Assembly (NCBI GenBank): GCA_035517615.1 | Contig: DATIYM010000018.1 | Location: 1-64,000, forward strand | Direction of reading: 5' to 3' | DNA from: AG25 sp035517615 | GTDB taxonomy: Bacteria > Gemmatimonadota > Gemmatimonadetes > Gemmatimonadales > GWC2-71-9 | DNA: 64,000 nt | In this document: in pieces, positions 53,716-63,439 of the stretch | How positions within the stretch are numbered: the stretch's first letter is position 1 | Layout of the letters: each line of letters opens with the position of its first letter | Notes under the pieces: generated by a model | What the model was told of the DNA's origin: nothing | The model's input: only the letters and a program-made list of their open reading frames with translations | Databases searched by the model: none | Position numbers and translations under genes: made by a program

Positions 53716-55014
53716 TCAGGGCCACAGCTTGTACAGCGTCCGCGGAAACGCGATCGCCTCCCGCACGTGCGGAATGCCGCAGATCCATGCAACCGTGCGC
53801 TCGATGCCCAGTCCGAACCCGGCGTGGACGAACGTGCCGTATTTTCTGAGATCGAGATACCAGCTGTATGACTCCACCGGCAGCCCCTCGGCTTGAATCC
53901 GCGCGAGCAGCTTGTCGTAGTCGTCTTCGCGCTGGCTCCCGCCGATGATTTCGCCGTAGCCCTCGGGCGCCAGCATGTCGTTGTTCAACACGGTGCGCGG
54001 ATCGTCCGGATTCTCCTTCATGTAAAACGCTTTGACGTGCTTGGGGTAGTTGTACACGATCACCGGACGGTCGAATTGCTGCGCGAGCAGGGTCTCGTCC
54101 TCGCCTCCCAGGTCTACGCCCCACTGCATGTCGCTGCCCAGGGTTCTCAAACGTTCCACGGCGTCCGTGTAGGAGATGCGGGGAAAGGGAGGTTGCACGC
54201 GCTCGAGCGGTGTCGTATCTCGCTCGAGCTCCGCGAGCTCGGCCTTGCGGCGCTCGAGACTGCGGCCGACGACATAGCTCACGAATTCTTCCTGCAGCCT
54301 CTGGTTTGCCGCGGAGTCGTTCCACGCGACCTCGGGCTCCACCATCCAGAATTCGGTCAGATGCCGCCGCGTTTTCGATTTCTCGGCGCGAAACGTCGGC
54401 CCGAAACAGTAGACCTTTCCGAGGGCCGCAGCCGCCGCCTCCACGTACAGCTGGCCGGTTTGGGCGAGATAGGCGGTTCCCAGATCGAAGTACTCGGTCG
54501 CGAACAGATTGCCCGCCGCTTCGCCGATCGAACCGGTCAGGATCGGCGTGTCGACGAGGACGAAGTTGCGCTCGTAAAAGAAATCCCGAATCGCCTGGAT
54601 CACTTCGTTTCGCACCCGGGCGATCGCCACCTGGCGCCGACTGCGCAGCCAGAGATGCCGGTGCTCGAAGAGAAACGCCGTGCCGTGTTCCTTGGGGGAG
54701 ATCGGGAAGTCGGGACTCGGTCCGAGTATCTTGAAATCGGAGGCTTGCAGCTCCACACCGCCGGGGGCGCGCGCATCGGCGCGGACTGCGCCCGTGACTT
54801 CGATCGAAGTCTCCTGGCTCACCCGCTCAAACGCTTCCCACGCGGTTTGCGGGACGTCTTTCTTGGAGAGTACGGCTTGCAGGTATCCGGTTCCGTCCCG
54901 GAGCGTCACGAACGCGATCTTGCCGCTCGACCGGGTGGTCATCACCCAGGCGCGAAGCGTGGCCGTTTCGCCAACGTGCTGAGGCAACGCCTCGATGCGC
55001 AGCGCCTCGGACAT
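53716..55014 (-). CDS. asnS: asparaginyl-tRNA synthetase
   Basis: A 432-residue class IIb synthetase. It has an N-terminal OB-fold anticodon domain (TLRAWVMTTRSSGKIAFVTLR). The catalytic domain has motif 1 near LVDTPILTGS, motif 2 in CFGPTFRAEKSKTRRHL, and motif 3 in GFGLGIERTVAWICG. The residues SYSWYLDLRKYGTFVHAGFG are typical of AsnRS rather than AspRS. It starts at 55014, divergent from the PQQ gene. Confidence 0.95.
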   Translation of the reverse strand: MSEALRIEALPQHVGETATLRAWVMTTRSSGKIAFVTLRDGTGYLQAVLSKKDVPQTAWEAFERVSQETSIEVTGAVRADARAPGGVELQASDFKILGPSPDFPISPKEHGTAFLFEHRHLWLRSRRQVAIARVRNEVIQAIRDFFYERNFVLVDTPILTGSIGEAAGNLFATEYFDLGTAYLAQTGQLYVEAAAAALGKVYCFGPTFRAEKSKTRRHLTEFWMVEPEVAWNDSAANQRLQEEFVSYVVGRSLERRKAELAELERDTTPLERVQPPFPRISYTDAVERLRTLGSDMQWGVDLGGEDETLLAQQFDRPVIVYNYPKHVKAFYMKENPDDPRTVLNNDMLAPEGYGEIIGGSQREDDYDKLLARIQAEGLPVESYSWYLDLRKYGTFVHAGFGLGIERTVAWICGIPHVREAIAFPRTLYKLWP

Positions 55015-55056
55015 AGGCGCGGCATACTAGCGGCCGTCATTTGTAGTGTCAACGCG

Positions 55057-56169
55057 ATGGCGTGCTCGAGCTACGTGCCGCCGCCGCGCCCCGGGTCGCC
55101 GACGTACACCGCTCCCGCCCGTCAGGAGACGCGCTGGCTCGTCTACCTGGCGACGCCGCAACACGACCCGTCCGCATCCGAGTCGTTGAGCGCCGACCCC
55201 CGGCCGTCGTGGCACGTGAGCGTGGGGCGCGCGGTACGGGGCGCGCCGGCGATCACGGAATCGGTGATCGCGGTGGGGACCGCCGACCGCCAGGTCGCGC
55301 TGGTGGACCGCTCGAGCGGTCAGGTGCTCTGGCGCGCGGGGCTCCACGGAACGATCCATGGCGGCCCGCTCATCGACGGCGATCGCGTGTACGTCGCGAC
55401 CGAAGCGTCGCCCTCCGGGCGCGTCTACGCCCTCGGGCTCAAGGATGGCCGCGTGGTATGGAGTACGGAGACGGGGGGCATCGAGGCAGGCCTCGCGATC
55501 GAAGGCGATTCGTTGTACGCGGGCACGGAAACAGGACACATCATGCGGCTCGAGACACGGGAAGGCAAAGTCCAGTGGCAGCGCCAGCTCGCCGGAGCGA
55601 TTCGGGCGGACCCCGTTCCCGGTCCCGCGGGCCTCGCCGTGATCACGACCGCCGATACGCTGTATCTCCTGGACGCGGAATCGGGCGCCGTGCGCCGGCG
55701 GGTGGCGCTGCCGGGCACAGTGCTCGCTCCCCCGGCGCTCAGCCAAACGGGCATTCATCTGTTCGCGGGTACGACGGCTGGACATCTCCTCGCGATCAAT
55801 CTGATCGACGGGACATTCTCCTGGGATGTGAAGGCCGGCGACGCGGTGCTCGCGGCACCGGTCCTGGTGCGCGACACCGTGTTCTGTCTCACGCGCGACG
55901 GGCATCTCTGGCTCGTCCCGCGCGATCATCCGGACTCGGCCCGCGTCCTGCCCCTCGCGGTCGTCACGATCGCGGGCCCGACACCGCTGAGCGAAGGGGC
56001 CGGCACTCTGGTCGCGACGATCGCCGGCGAAGTCCTGCTCGTGGAACCGCGGCGCGGCGACATTCTCTGGCGCGCGGAGCTCGACGGTCCCATCGAGCAA
56101 CCACCGCTGGTCCGCGGTCGGGAACTGGTCGTGATCGGGGGGCGAGGCGATATTCACGCGTACCGATGA
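55057..56169 (+). CDS. PQQ-repeat (BamB-like) beta-propeller lipoprotein
   Basis: About 370 residues. Eight or so repeats of the BamB/PQQ type are visible (QVLWRAGLHGTIHGGPLIDG, GRVVWSTETGGIEAG, KVQWQRQLAGAIRADP, TFSWDVKAGDAVLAAP, DILWRAELDGPIEQPP). The N-terminus is uncertain. The ATG at 55057 gives MACSSYVPPP, and the preceding in-frame codons ILAAVICSVNA look like the end of a lipoprotein signal, but no ATG/GTG/TTG precedes them. It may be an envelope scaffold. It overlaps the next gene by ATGA. Confidence 0.75.
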   Translation: MACSSYVPPPRPGSPTYTAPARQETRWLVYLATPQHDPSASESLSADPRPSWHVSVGRAVRGAPAITESVIAVGTADRQVALVDRSSGQVLWRAGLHGTIHGGPLIDGDRVYVATEASPSGRVYALGLKDGRVVWSTETGGIEAGLAIEGDSLYAGTETGHIMRLETREGKVQWQRQLAGAIRADPVPGPAGLAVITTADTLYLLDAESGAVRRRVALPGTVLAPPALSQTGIHLFAGTTAGHLLAINLIDGTFSWDVKAGDAVLAAPVLVRDTVFCLTRDGHLWLVPRDHPDSARVLPLAVVTIAGPTPLSEGAGTLVATIAGEVLLVEPRRGDILWRAELDGPIEQPPLVRGRELVVIGGRGDIHAYR

Positions 56170-56663
56170 GCACCCGCGCTTTCGCAGTTCTGGCCGGGTT
56201 GTTGTGGTGTGCCTCGCTCCGCGCGCAGCAGCCTGGACTCTCGACCGAAATCAGCCACGAGCATAAGCGCGGCTGGATCACCCATTACGGGAAATGGGTC
56301 GCGTTCGCGTTTGCGGGCACATTCACGGCGCTCGGCGCCCACGAGCACGAAAACTCGAACCGCGTCTACAATCAGCTGGTCAATGTCTGCCGCGACGACA
56401 ACAGCGCATGCGCCCTTGGGCCGGACGGCGCCTACCTGAACCCCGCCACCGAGCAGATCTACCAGACGTCGCTGCATTACGACTCGCGCGCCCGGCTCCG
56501 CCTCATTGCCGGCCAGGCGGGCCTGCTGCTCGCGGGGGCGCTGTTCCTCGCCGATCTCCATCACGGTGACGATCCGGGAAACATTCCCTTCACACCTCCG
56601 GCAGAGCTGCTCGTGGCACCCAAGCCGGACGGGGCAGAGGTCGGAGTTCAGATCCACTTCTAA
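56166..56663 (+). CDS. secreted or membrane hypothetical protein
   Basis: A 165-residue protein with a signal peptide (MSTRAFAVLAGLLWCASLRA) and two further hydrophobic stretches (WVAFAFAGTFTALGA near 44-58 and AGQAGLLLAGALFLADL near 117-133). The region between is polar and could face the periplasm. The last residues PDGAEVGVQIHF end in Phe, as in outer membrane proteins. It is coupled to the PQQ gene (ATGA) and converges with recG. No family is recognised. Confidence 0.6.
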   Translation: MSTRAFAVLAGLLWCASLRAQQPGLSTEISHEHKRGWITHYGKWVAFAFAGTFTALGAHEHENSNRVYNQLVNVCRDDNSACALGPDGAYLNPATEQIYQTSLHYDSRARLRLIAGQAGLLLAGALFLADLHHGDDPGNIPFTPPAELLVAPKPDGAEVGVQIHF

Positions 56664-56676
56664 ACGCGTTCTGGCG

Positions 56677-58740
56677 TCAACCGACGCGAAACAACTCCAG
56701 CCCCCGTTCGTACCGCGCCAGAATGCGTTCCCGGTACCGCACGTGTCGCTCGAGGGCCGGATCGTGGGCGATGATGTCGGCCGCCGCGCGGCGCGCGGCT
56801 TCGACCAGCGGCAGGTCGGTTTCGAAATTGGCGTACTTGAGCTCCGCGCTGCCCGACTGCCTCGCACCGACCAGCTCTCCCATGCCGCGCTCCTTCAGGT
56901 CGAGCTCGGCGATCGCGAACCCATCGGTGGTCCTGGCGAATGCGGTGAGCCGCCCCGTCGCCTCCGGCACATTGGAGAGCAGGATGCAGTGGCTCTGCGC
57001 TTCACCGCGGCCGACGCGCCCGCGCAGCTGATGTAGCTGGGCGAGTCCGAAGCGCTCGGCGTGCTCGATCAGCATGACGGACGCGTTCGGAACGTCGATC
57101 CCCACCTCGATGACCGTCGTTGCCACAAGAATCTGAATCTGATTGTCGCGGAACTCGCGCATGACACGGTCGCGCTCCTCGGCCGGGAGCCGGCCGTGTA
57201 CGAGCCCGACCCTGAGCTCGGGAAACGTGCGCTCGAGCCGGCCGGCCATTGTGGTCGCGGCCTTGAGATCGGCCTTCTCGGATTCATCGATCACCGGATA
57301 AATGACGTACGCCTGCCGTCCCGCACGGGCTTCAGCGCGGAGGAACTCGTAGATCTTCGCGCGCGCCGCGTCGTCGCGGACCGCCGTTTTGACCGCACCG
57401 CGCCCCGGAGGACGCTCGCGGATTTGGGTGACGTCCAGATCCCCGTACAGCGTCAGCGCCAGCGAGCGTGGAATCGGCGTGGCCGTGAGCAGCAGGACAT
57501 CCGGCGCGTCGCCCTTTTCGACCAGGGCGGCGCGCTGCTCCACGCCGAAGCGGTGCTGCTCGTCGATGACCGCCAGTCCGAGCCGCCCGAACGCCACCTC
57601 GTCCTGAATCAGTGCATGCGTGCCGACCACGATCCGCGAATCGCCCCGAGACAGCCGGTCGCGGGCGGCGATCTTTGCGCCGGCCGAAAGTTTCCCGATC
57701 AGGAGATCGGGCGCAACGCCCAGCGGCTCGAGCAATCGGCCCAACGTGGCGTGGTGCTGCTCCGCGAGCAGCTCGGTCGGCGCCATGAGCGCGGCCTGGT
57801 ATCCGTTGTCGAGCGCCAACAGCATGGCAAACAGGGCCACAACGGTCTTGCCCGTTCCCACGTCGCCCATCAACAAGCGGTGCATGCGCTCGGGAGCGGT
57901 CATGTCGGCCGCGATCGCCTCGATCGCGTTCTGCTGATCTCCCGTCAATACGAACGGCAATGATCGCGTGAGTCGCGTTTCGAGGTCATCCGAGTCCTTG
58001 CGACGCGCGAACTGAATGCCGGAACGGCCGCGCTTCGCGAGAAACCGGGCGCGGGCCTGCACCAGCTGCTGGTCGAACAATTCGTCATAGGCGAGGCGGC
58101 GGCGCCCTGCCTCCGCGGCGTCGAGACTCGCGGGCCGGTGCATCGCCTCGAGCGCGCGACCAAGCGGCGGCAATCCCAGCGCCTCGAGGCGCGCGGGGGG
58201 ATGCGGGTCCTGCGTCAGTGTGAGCAGCGTATCGAGGTGCTGGTGAACGAGCGCGCGGATCTGCCGGTGCGTGAGCCCTTCGGTGGCCGGGTAGACCGGC
58301 AGCACCAGGCCGCGCTCCGGCTCCTCGCCGTTGTCCGACAACACGAGGAACTCGCGCGGCACGATCTGCCGTCCGTGGTAGTAGCGGACGGGACCGGTCA
58401 CGAGCAGCAGCTGCCCGGGAACGATCTGGCGCTCGAGAAATGGCTGTCCCGGCCAGGCGCACTCGAGCACACCGCTCGCATCGCGCAGCACCGCGTGGAA
58501 TACTCGCAAACCGCGCCGCGTCGGCAGCACGCCCGTCGATACCACCCGTCCAACGCTCGTCACCTCGTGACCCACCGTCGCGCGGGCCAATGGGGTCAGC
58601 GTGGTGGCGTCGAGATAGCGGTGTGGCGTGTGATACAACAGATCGCCCACGGTCCGAATGCCGAGGCGGGCCAGGGCCTCGGCACGTTTGGGGCCCACGC
58701 CCTTCAGGAATTTGACCGGAGTCGTGATCTCGAGCGGCAT
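56677..58740 (-). CDS. recG: ATP-dependent DNA helicase RecG
   Basis: A 687-residue branch-migration helicase. The wedge/OB domain occupies residues 1-240 (FLKGVGPKRAEALARLGI near the start). The helicase core has GDVGTGKTVVALFA (Walker A), IDEQHRFGV (Walker B), TATPIPRSLALTLYGD (motif III), VATTVIEVGIDVPNA and QLRGRVGRG. The C-terminal TRG-type region ends near EARRAA. Full length. The ATG overlaps the ftsY stop (ATGA). Confidence 0.96.
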   Translation of the reverse strand: MPLEITTPVKFLKGVGPKRAEALARLGIRTVGDLLYHTPHRYLDATTLTPLARATVGHEVTSVGRVVSTGVLPTRRGLRVFHAVLRDASGVLECAWPGQPFLERQIVPGQLLLVTGPVRYYHGRQIVPREFLVLSDNGEEPERGLVLPVYPATEGLTHRQIRALVHQHLDTLLTLTQDPHPPARLEALGLPPLGRALEAMHRPASLDAAEAGRRRLAYDELFDQQLVQARARFLAKRGRSGIQFARRKDSDDLETRLTRSLPFVLTGDQQNAIEAIAADMTAPERMHRLLMGDVGTGKTVVALFAMLLALDNGYQAALMAPTELLAEQHHATLGRLLEPLGVAPDLLIGKLSAGAKIAARDRLSRGDSRIVVGTHALIQDEVAFGRLGLAVIDEQHRFGVEQRAALVEKGDAPDVLLLTATPIPRSLALTLYGDLDVTQIRERPPGRGAVKTAVRDDAARAKIYEFLRAEARAGRQAYVIYPVIDESEKADLKAATTMAGRLERTFPELRVGLVHGRLPAEERDRVMREFRDNQIQILVATTVIEVGIDVPNASVMLIEHAERFGLAQLHQLRGRVGRGEAQSHCILLSNVPEATGRLTAFARTTDGFAIAELDLKERGMGELVGARQSGSAELKYANFETDLPLVEAARRAAADIIAHDPALERHVRYRERILARYERGLELFRVG

Positions 58741-59606
58741 CAGGCGCTCATGATGCGGCGCGCATACTGCTCGGGATCGAACGGCTCCAGGTCGCCAAGC
58801 GCCTCCCCGGTGCCGATGAATCGTACGGGAACGCTGACCTCCCGTCGCAAGGCGATCACGCTCCCGCCCTTCGCCGTGCCATCGAGCTTGGTCACGATCA
58901 GCCCCGTGAGGGGAATCGCGGCGGCGAACGTCTTGCCCTGCTGCACGGCATTCTGTCCCGTCGTACCGTCGAGCACGAGCAGCGATTCGTGCGGCGCGCC
59001 GCTCGCGGGATGCGCTTTGTCCGCCACCCGCACGACTTTCTTCAATTCCTCGAGCAGTCGTTCATCGGTGTGGAGCCGGCCGGCCGTGTCGACGAGCACG
59101 GTGTCCACGCCACGCGCTTTCGCCGCGCTGATCGCATCGAAGGCGACGGCCGCCGGATCGGAGCGTTCTCCCCCGCTCACACATGGGGCGCCGAGCCGGT
59201 CAGCCCAGATGCGCAGCTGATCTACGGCGCCGGGGCGAAATGTATCGGCGGCGGCGAGCAGCGTGGGACGCCCTTCGTCGATGAGACGCCTCGCAAGCTT
59301 CGCCACCGTGGTCGTCTTGCCAACCCCGTTCACGCCGAAAACCAGAATGATCGTCGGGGCGCGATCCGCATGAGCAAGCTCACCCGGCGCGCGTCCTCCC
59401 GCCGCTGTGCCGTCCGTGAGAAGGTCCGCGATGGTGCGCTCGAGCGTTTGCTGCAATTCACCGTCCTTGACGCGCGATAGCCGATCCAGGATTTCGGTCG
59501 TGGCCGTCACGCCGAAATCGGCCTCGAGCAGCAGGCGTTCGGCGGCGTCGCGTTCCGCGAGAGTCGCGCGGCCGAACACGCGGCGCATGCGATCCCACAA
59601 TGACAT
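58740..59606 (-). CDS. ftsY: signal recognition particle receptor FtsY
   Basis: A 288-residue NG-domain GTPase that receives ribosome-bound SRP at the membrane. Signature blocks are FGVNGVGKTTTVAKLA (G1), DTFRPGAVDQL, DTAGRLHTDERLLEEL (G3), TKLDGTAKGGSVIAL (G4) and GTGEALGDLEPFDPE. The acidic A-domain is absent, as in many lineages. The ATG at 59606 overlaps the stop of the VWA-like gene. Confidence 0.96.
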   Translation of the reverse strand: MSLWDRMRRVFGRATLAERDAAERLLLEADFGVTATTEILDRLSRVKDGELQQTLERTIADLLTDGTAAGGRAPGELAHADRAPTIILVFGVNGVGKTTTVAKLARRLIDEGRPTLLAAADTFRPGAVDQLRIWADRLGAPCVSGGERSDPAAVAFDAISAAKARGVDTVLVDTAGRLHTDERLLEELKKVVRVADKAHPASGAPHESLLVLDGTTGQNAVQQGKTFAAAIPLTGLIVTKLDGTAKGGSVIALRREVSVPVRFIGTGEALGDLEPFDPEQYARRIMSA

Positions 59607-61414
59607 CAGGGCATTCCCTGGCGCCGTCGCCACGCCCATTCACCCGCGAACGCGCCGAGCGCGAGCGCGAACAACCACCACCGATCGCGCGCGTCCCGCC
59701 CCAGGACATCGGTCGCGCCGGCTCCTGGCTGCGCCCGCAGTACGGGTTCGGCGGGGCGCCACTCGTCGGAATAAGTATCGACCGCGATCATGCCCTGCTC
59801 TCCGCCCCCGCCGAGCCGATATCGATAGATACCGGGGGGAAGGACCAGCGCGCTTCGGCCGGCGGCATTCCATCGCAGGGTGTCCTGCCGCGCGGTGTCG
59901 CCGTTCGTCAATGTCGCGACGAGGTCTTCCGGCGTTCCCCAGCCGATCCAGCGCCACCCGAGCGGCATGCCGTTCGGAACGACGAGCGCATCGGGAATGG
60001 CGCGGGTTTCGGCGCCCTTGCGATGCTCGGCCAGGAGCCAGTCCGCAAGCGCGGCAACGAGCGCCCGGTACGCCTCCGCGCTTCTGCCGCCGCGAAACAC
60101 CCAACGATACAATCCCGCCGCGCCGATCTCCGCTCGCCTGGTTCCGCCAACTTCGGAAAGCACCACGGCCGGGCGTGACAACCCGCGCCGCGCGAGGCGC
60201 GCCGTCAGCACGGCCACGCCCCCGCTGTCGACAGCCGGCGCAGCGAGCGAGACCGCCGGCGGCAGCGAGTCCCAGGAGATCCCGCCTAACGCGGGGGCCG
60301 CGGGAGAGATGGGAGGCAGATCGAAGTACCAGTCGCCATCCTGACCGCCGCGCGTGGGCCAGCGCAGCAGCGCGGCACGCGCCGGGAAGTGCCCGAAGTT
60401 CGCCGGGTCACCGCCCTCAACGAGCAGGCGCGCCTGCGAGACCGCTGTGTGCACCTCGGCCTGGGAGACGGGCGTCAGGGACGCGGCATCGATCCAATGC
60501 TCGCCGGTACCCGCACCCGCGGTCCGCGAAAACATTCTGAGCGGCGCGCGCGCGACGTCCGACAGAGTGCGAGCGAGAAAGCGCACATCCCAATCGGGTG
60601 GCTCGGCGAGCACGACGATCGCGGGCGCCGCGCTCACCTCGACCGGGAACAATCGCGCGTCGTCACGAGGTTCGGAATCGTTCACGCCTTCCAGGCGAAT
60701 CGACAGCGCATGCCAGCCGGCAGCCGGGAAGCGAGCAGCGGGAAGCGTGAGTTCTGTCGAGACAATCCCGCTGTCGGGGAGCGGGACTCGTTGCGATGCC
60801 AGCATCATGCGATCGATGGTGGCGGTCAATTTCGCTTCCCGCTTCCCGCTGCCCGCTGCCCGCTGCTCGCTTCCCGCTTCCCGCCTCCCTGCCGTTCCGT
60901 AACTCACCCTGAGCCGCAGCGTATCGCTCGCCGTGATGCGATTGGGCCCGTCTACGGCCGCGACAAAGGCATCGAAAAACGAGGCTCGCGGAAGCAGGAC
61001 AATTTTCGGCAGCCGGAGCAGGTCGGGAGGGATTGCTGCTCGGTCGGTGATCGCGCCGTCGGTGACGATCGCGACGGGACCCCCGCGGCCGGCGGCGGCG
61101 CTCAGCGCGGGCGCAAGCCGGCTGTCGCCTGCGGTCGGTGGCGACGTGTCGAGCGCCGCTCCCGCCGTCTGTCCCGCGATCTCGGTCCCAAACCGCCAGA
61201 CGACGCCTCCACGGGCGAGCCGGCGCGCGCTGTCTGCCGCCACGCTCCACGTCGCCCCGTACCCGCGCATGCTGAGCGAGGCATCGAGCAGCACGAGCGG
61301 TGGTTCGCTGGCGGGGAGACGATGGGTGGCGACGGGATTCCACAACAGGAGGATCAGCGCGGCAAGACCGACGACGCGGAGAAGCGCGATCCCGAGCGTC
61401 AGCCGGCCATGCAT
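59606..61414 (-). CDS. VWA-like membrane-anchored protein
   Basis: A 602-residue protein. It begins with a hydrophobic segment (TLGIALLRVVGLAALILLLW) and a region with a MIDAS-like motif VLLDASLSMRGYG near residue 41, so a von Willebrand A-type domain is likely in residues 37-160. A second half carries repeated beta-rich stretches, and a C-terminal helix (WWLFALALGAFAGEWAWRR) may anchor it. It resembles BatA/BatB-like aerotolerance proteins, but the family is not certain. Two heptamer arrays lie inside it. It starts 16 bases inside hisA. Confidence 0.65.
   Translation of the reverse strand: MHGRLTLGIALLRVVGLAALILLLWNPVATHRLPASEPPLVLLDASLSMRGYGATWSVAADSARRLARGGVVWRFGTEIAGQTAGAALDTSPPTAGDSRLAPALSAAAGRGGPVAIVTDGAITDRAAIPPDLLRLPKIVLLPRASFFDAFVAAVDGPNRITASDTLRLRVSYGTAGRREAGSEQRAAGSGKREAKLTATIDRMMLASQRVPLPDSGIVSTELTLPAARFPAAGWHALSIRLEGVNDSEPRDDARLFPVEVSAAPAIVVLAEPPDWDVRFLARTLSDVARAPLRMFSRTAGAGTGEHWIDAASLTPVSQAEVHTAVSQARLLVEGGDPANFGHFPARAALLRWPTRGGQDGDWYFDLPPISPAAPALGGISWDSLPPAVSLAAPAVDSGGVAVLTARLARRGLSRPAVVLSEVGGTRRAEIGAAGLYRWVFRGGRSAEAYRALVAALADWLLAEHRKGAETRAIPDALVVPNGMPLGWRWIGWGTPEDLVATLTNGDTARQDTLRWNAAGRSALVLPPGIYRYRLGGGGEQGMIAVDTYSDEWRPAEPVLRAQPGAGATDVLGRDARDRWWLFALALGAFAGEWAWRRRQGMP
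60726..60746 (+). repeat. GGGAAGC heptamers (three units) in the VWA-like gene
   Basis: Heptamers GGGAAGC, GAGCAGC, GGGAAGC in phase, on the plus strand, that is antisense to the gene. They lie 88 bases from a larger array of opposite orientation (60834-60889). Confidence 0.75.
60834..60889 (-). repeat. eight-unit GGGAAGC-family heptamer array
   Basis: Eight consecutive 7-base units. On the plus strand they read GCTTCCC twice, GCTGCCC twice, GCTGCTC, GCTTCCC twice and GCCTCCC. On the coding strand they encode REAGSEQRAAGSGKREA, the same frame family as in mazG and tadA. This is the longest array in the window. Confidence 0.9.
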
Positions 61415-62112
61415 TGCAGCGCCTCGACGAGCGTGAACCGGCCCTCGTACAGTGCGCGTCCGACGATGGCGCCCGCGAGACCGGCCGCCCGCACGCCCCG
61501 AAGGTCGTCGAGCGACGACACTCCACCGGATGCAATGACGTCGAGCCCGTATTGCGCCAGCGCGCTCGCCCCCTTCACGTCCGGACCCGTGAGCATGCCG
61601 TCGCGCGCCACGTCGGTGTAGATGACAGTCCGCGCGCCCTGCTTGCGAACGCGCTGCGCGAGATCCGCCGTGGTCAAGTCGAAGACTTCCGTCCATCCTC
61701 GCACCGCCACCTGTCCCGCCTTGGCGTCGATGCCGATGGCCAGCCGCTCGGGGCCGTGCCGGGCAAGCAGCGTATCCACGAGCGCGGGATCCGTGGCGGC
61801 TTTGGTACCGATCACCACGCGCGTGGCGCCCCAATCGAGCATCTCCTGGATCGCATCTTCGGTGCGCAGGCCGCCGCCGACCTGCACGGGAATGGTCGCG
61901 GCGTTGAGAAAGCGGCGCGCCAGGTCGCGATTGTCGCCGCGACCGAACGCGCGGTCGAGGTCGACAAAGTGCACCCAGCGGGCGCCATCCCGTGCGAACG
62001 ATCGCGCGATGGCCAGCGGATCGTCGGCGTAGGCCGTCGCCTGGTCCGCCACCCCTTGCCGCAAGCGCACGACGCGCCCGCCCTGGACGTCGACGGCGGG
62101 ATAGAGCTCCAC
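61399..62112 (-). CDS. hisA: phosphoribosylformimino-AICAR isomerase (ProFAR isomerase)
   Basis: A 237-residue TIM-barrel enzyme of histidine synthesis. ELYPAVDVQGGRVVRLRQG holds the catalytic Asp; VQVGGGLRTEDAIQEML and YTDVARDGMLTGPDVKG (second catalytic Asp) are the phosphate-binding and base sites. The GTG at 62112 gives the normal N-terminus. It is the only histidine gene in view. Confidence 0.96.
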   Translation of the reverse strand: MELYPAVDVQGGRVVRLRQGVADQATAYADDPLAIARSFARDGARWVHFVDLDRAFGRGDNRDLARRFLNAATIPVQVGGGLRTEDAIQEMLDWGATRVVIGTKAATDPALVDTLLARHGPERLAIGIDAKAGQVAVRGWTEVFDLTTADLAQRVRKQGARTVIYTDVARDGMLTGPDVKGASALAQYGLDVIASGGVSSLDDLRGVRAAGLAGAIVGRALYEGRFTLVEALQCMAG

Positions 62113-62125
62113 AGTTGTCGGGAAA

Positions 62126-63439
62126 CTAATCGATCGGGGCGCTGGAACTCGACGTGAGAGGCTGGGTCGCGATGGGAATCGGGCCCTCGGGCTCGGCGGT
62201 CTCGGCCGTGCTCGAATCGAGCTCCGTCTGGAGCCGCGAGCGTGCCGAGTCGTACACGGCGCGCAGCGAGCGGGGAATCGCTGAGCCCGTCCCAACGTCC
62301 TTGCGTTGCGGATTGGTGGGGCGGCCATTCACGAGAAACTCATAATGCAGATGAGGGCCCGTGGCCAACCCGGTGGCGCCGACAAAACCAATCGTCTCTC
62401 CCTGCTCCACGCGCTTCCCGGCGTGCAGGCCGTGCGCGAATGCCGACAAATGACCGTAGCGCGTGCGAACCCCGTTGGCATGCCGGATTTCAATCAGATT
62501 GCCGTAGCCATCGTCGCGACCCGCCTCGGTCACGACCCCGTCGGCGGTGGCGCGCACTGGCGTGCCGTAGGGAGCGGCGAAATCGATGCCTTCGTGATTG
62601 CGCCAGAGGTGAAGAATGGGATGGTAGCGAACTCCGAACCCCGACGAAATGCGCCGGAACTGGAGGGGCGCGCGCAGGAAGGCGCGCTTCAATGATCGGC
62701 CCTGATCGTCGTAGTAGGCGCCGCTCTCGCTCACGTCGGGCGTGAAATAGAACGCATAGCTCGGCCTGCGCGCGGCTTCGACCTCGGCCGCGAGCAGCCG
62801 GCCGAACCGGAGCTCGCCTTCGGGCGATTCGAGGCGCTCGAATAGCACCCGGAAGTGGTCGCCGGGGCGGACGTCACGCGTGAAATCGACCTCCCAGTCG
62901 TACACATCTGCCAGTGCCCACGCCAGCGAGCGGCGCTCGACGGGCGGCAGCACGGCACCGGAAACGGCGTTGTCGAGGGCGTCGTACAGCGACGTGCTGA
63001 TCACACCGTCCACGCGCACCCGGCTGACGGACCACGGGATCGTTTCGGCGGTCTCCGTCCACTGCGCGCCGCTGCGGTCGAGCTGAATGCGCCGCTCGCG
63101 CGACACGCGCACGTTCACCCGGCTCACTTCCGTTTCGGTCTTGAGCCGGCGGAACTGAAATACGACACCGGGCCGGAGCCGGCGTGCCGGCAGATCGCGC
63201 GCCGCGGTCAGAAAACTGGAATAACTCTGGGAGACGATCCCATTGCGCGCCAGCAGGTGTGAAAGTGTCTCGCGCCGGCCGAGCGTGTCGGCGTATTCGA
63301 CGTACGCCTCCTGAACCAGGATGGGTTGCGCCGTGAGCGGCTGGCGTCCGGACCACGCTTCGCGCGCGCCCCAGGCGAGTGCTCCGAGGGCGAGCGCTGC
63401 AGTGGTGATGAAGTGGATCCGGGTGGGGCGACGGTTCAT
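62126..63439 (-). CDS. M23-family murein metallopeptidase
   Basis: A 437-residue endopeptidase of the LytM family, with an N-terminal hydrophobic segment (ITTAALALGALAWG). The zinc site lies in RNHEGIDFAAPYGTPV and GPHLHYEFLVNG, the HxxxD and HxH ligands; GYGNLIEIRHANGVRTRYGH is typical. The preceding 250 residues include an OapA/LysM-like region. The tail is Ser/Thr/Pro-rich. It cuts peptide crosslinks, and its gene starts in the ftsZ stop (TAATG), which fits a cell-division role. Confidence 0.9.
   Translation of the reverse strand: MNRRPTRIHFITTAALALGALAWGAREAWSGRQPLTAQPILVQEAYVEYADTLGRRETLSHLLARNGIVSQSYSSFLTAARDLPARRLRPGVVFQFRRLKTETEVSRVNVRVSRERRIQLDRSGAQWTETAETIPWSVSRVRVDGVISTSLYDALDNAVSGAVLPPVERRSLAWALADVYDWEVDFTRDVRPGDHFRVLFERLESPEGELRFGRLLAAEVEAARRPSYAFYFTPDVSESGAYYDDQGRSLKRAFLRAPLQFRRISSGFGVRYHPILHLWRNHEGIDFAAPYGTPVRATADGVVTEAGRDDGYGNLIEIRHANGVRTRYGHLSAFAHGLHAGKRVEQGETIGFVGATGLATGPHLHYEFLVNGRPTNPQRKDVGTGSAIPRSLRAVYDSARSRLQTELDSSTAETAEPEGPIPIATQPLTSSSSAPID

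Noticed and set aside
53893..55056. Plus-strand frame continuing upstream of the PQQ protein
   Set aside because: It lies antisense to asnS. The PQQ repeats begin only after 55057, so the upstream part is a shadow.
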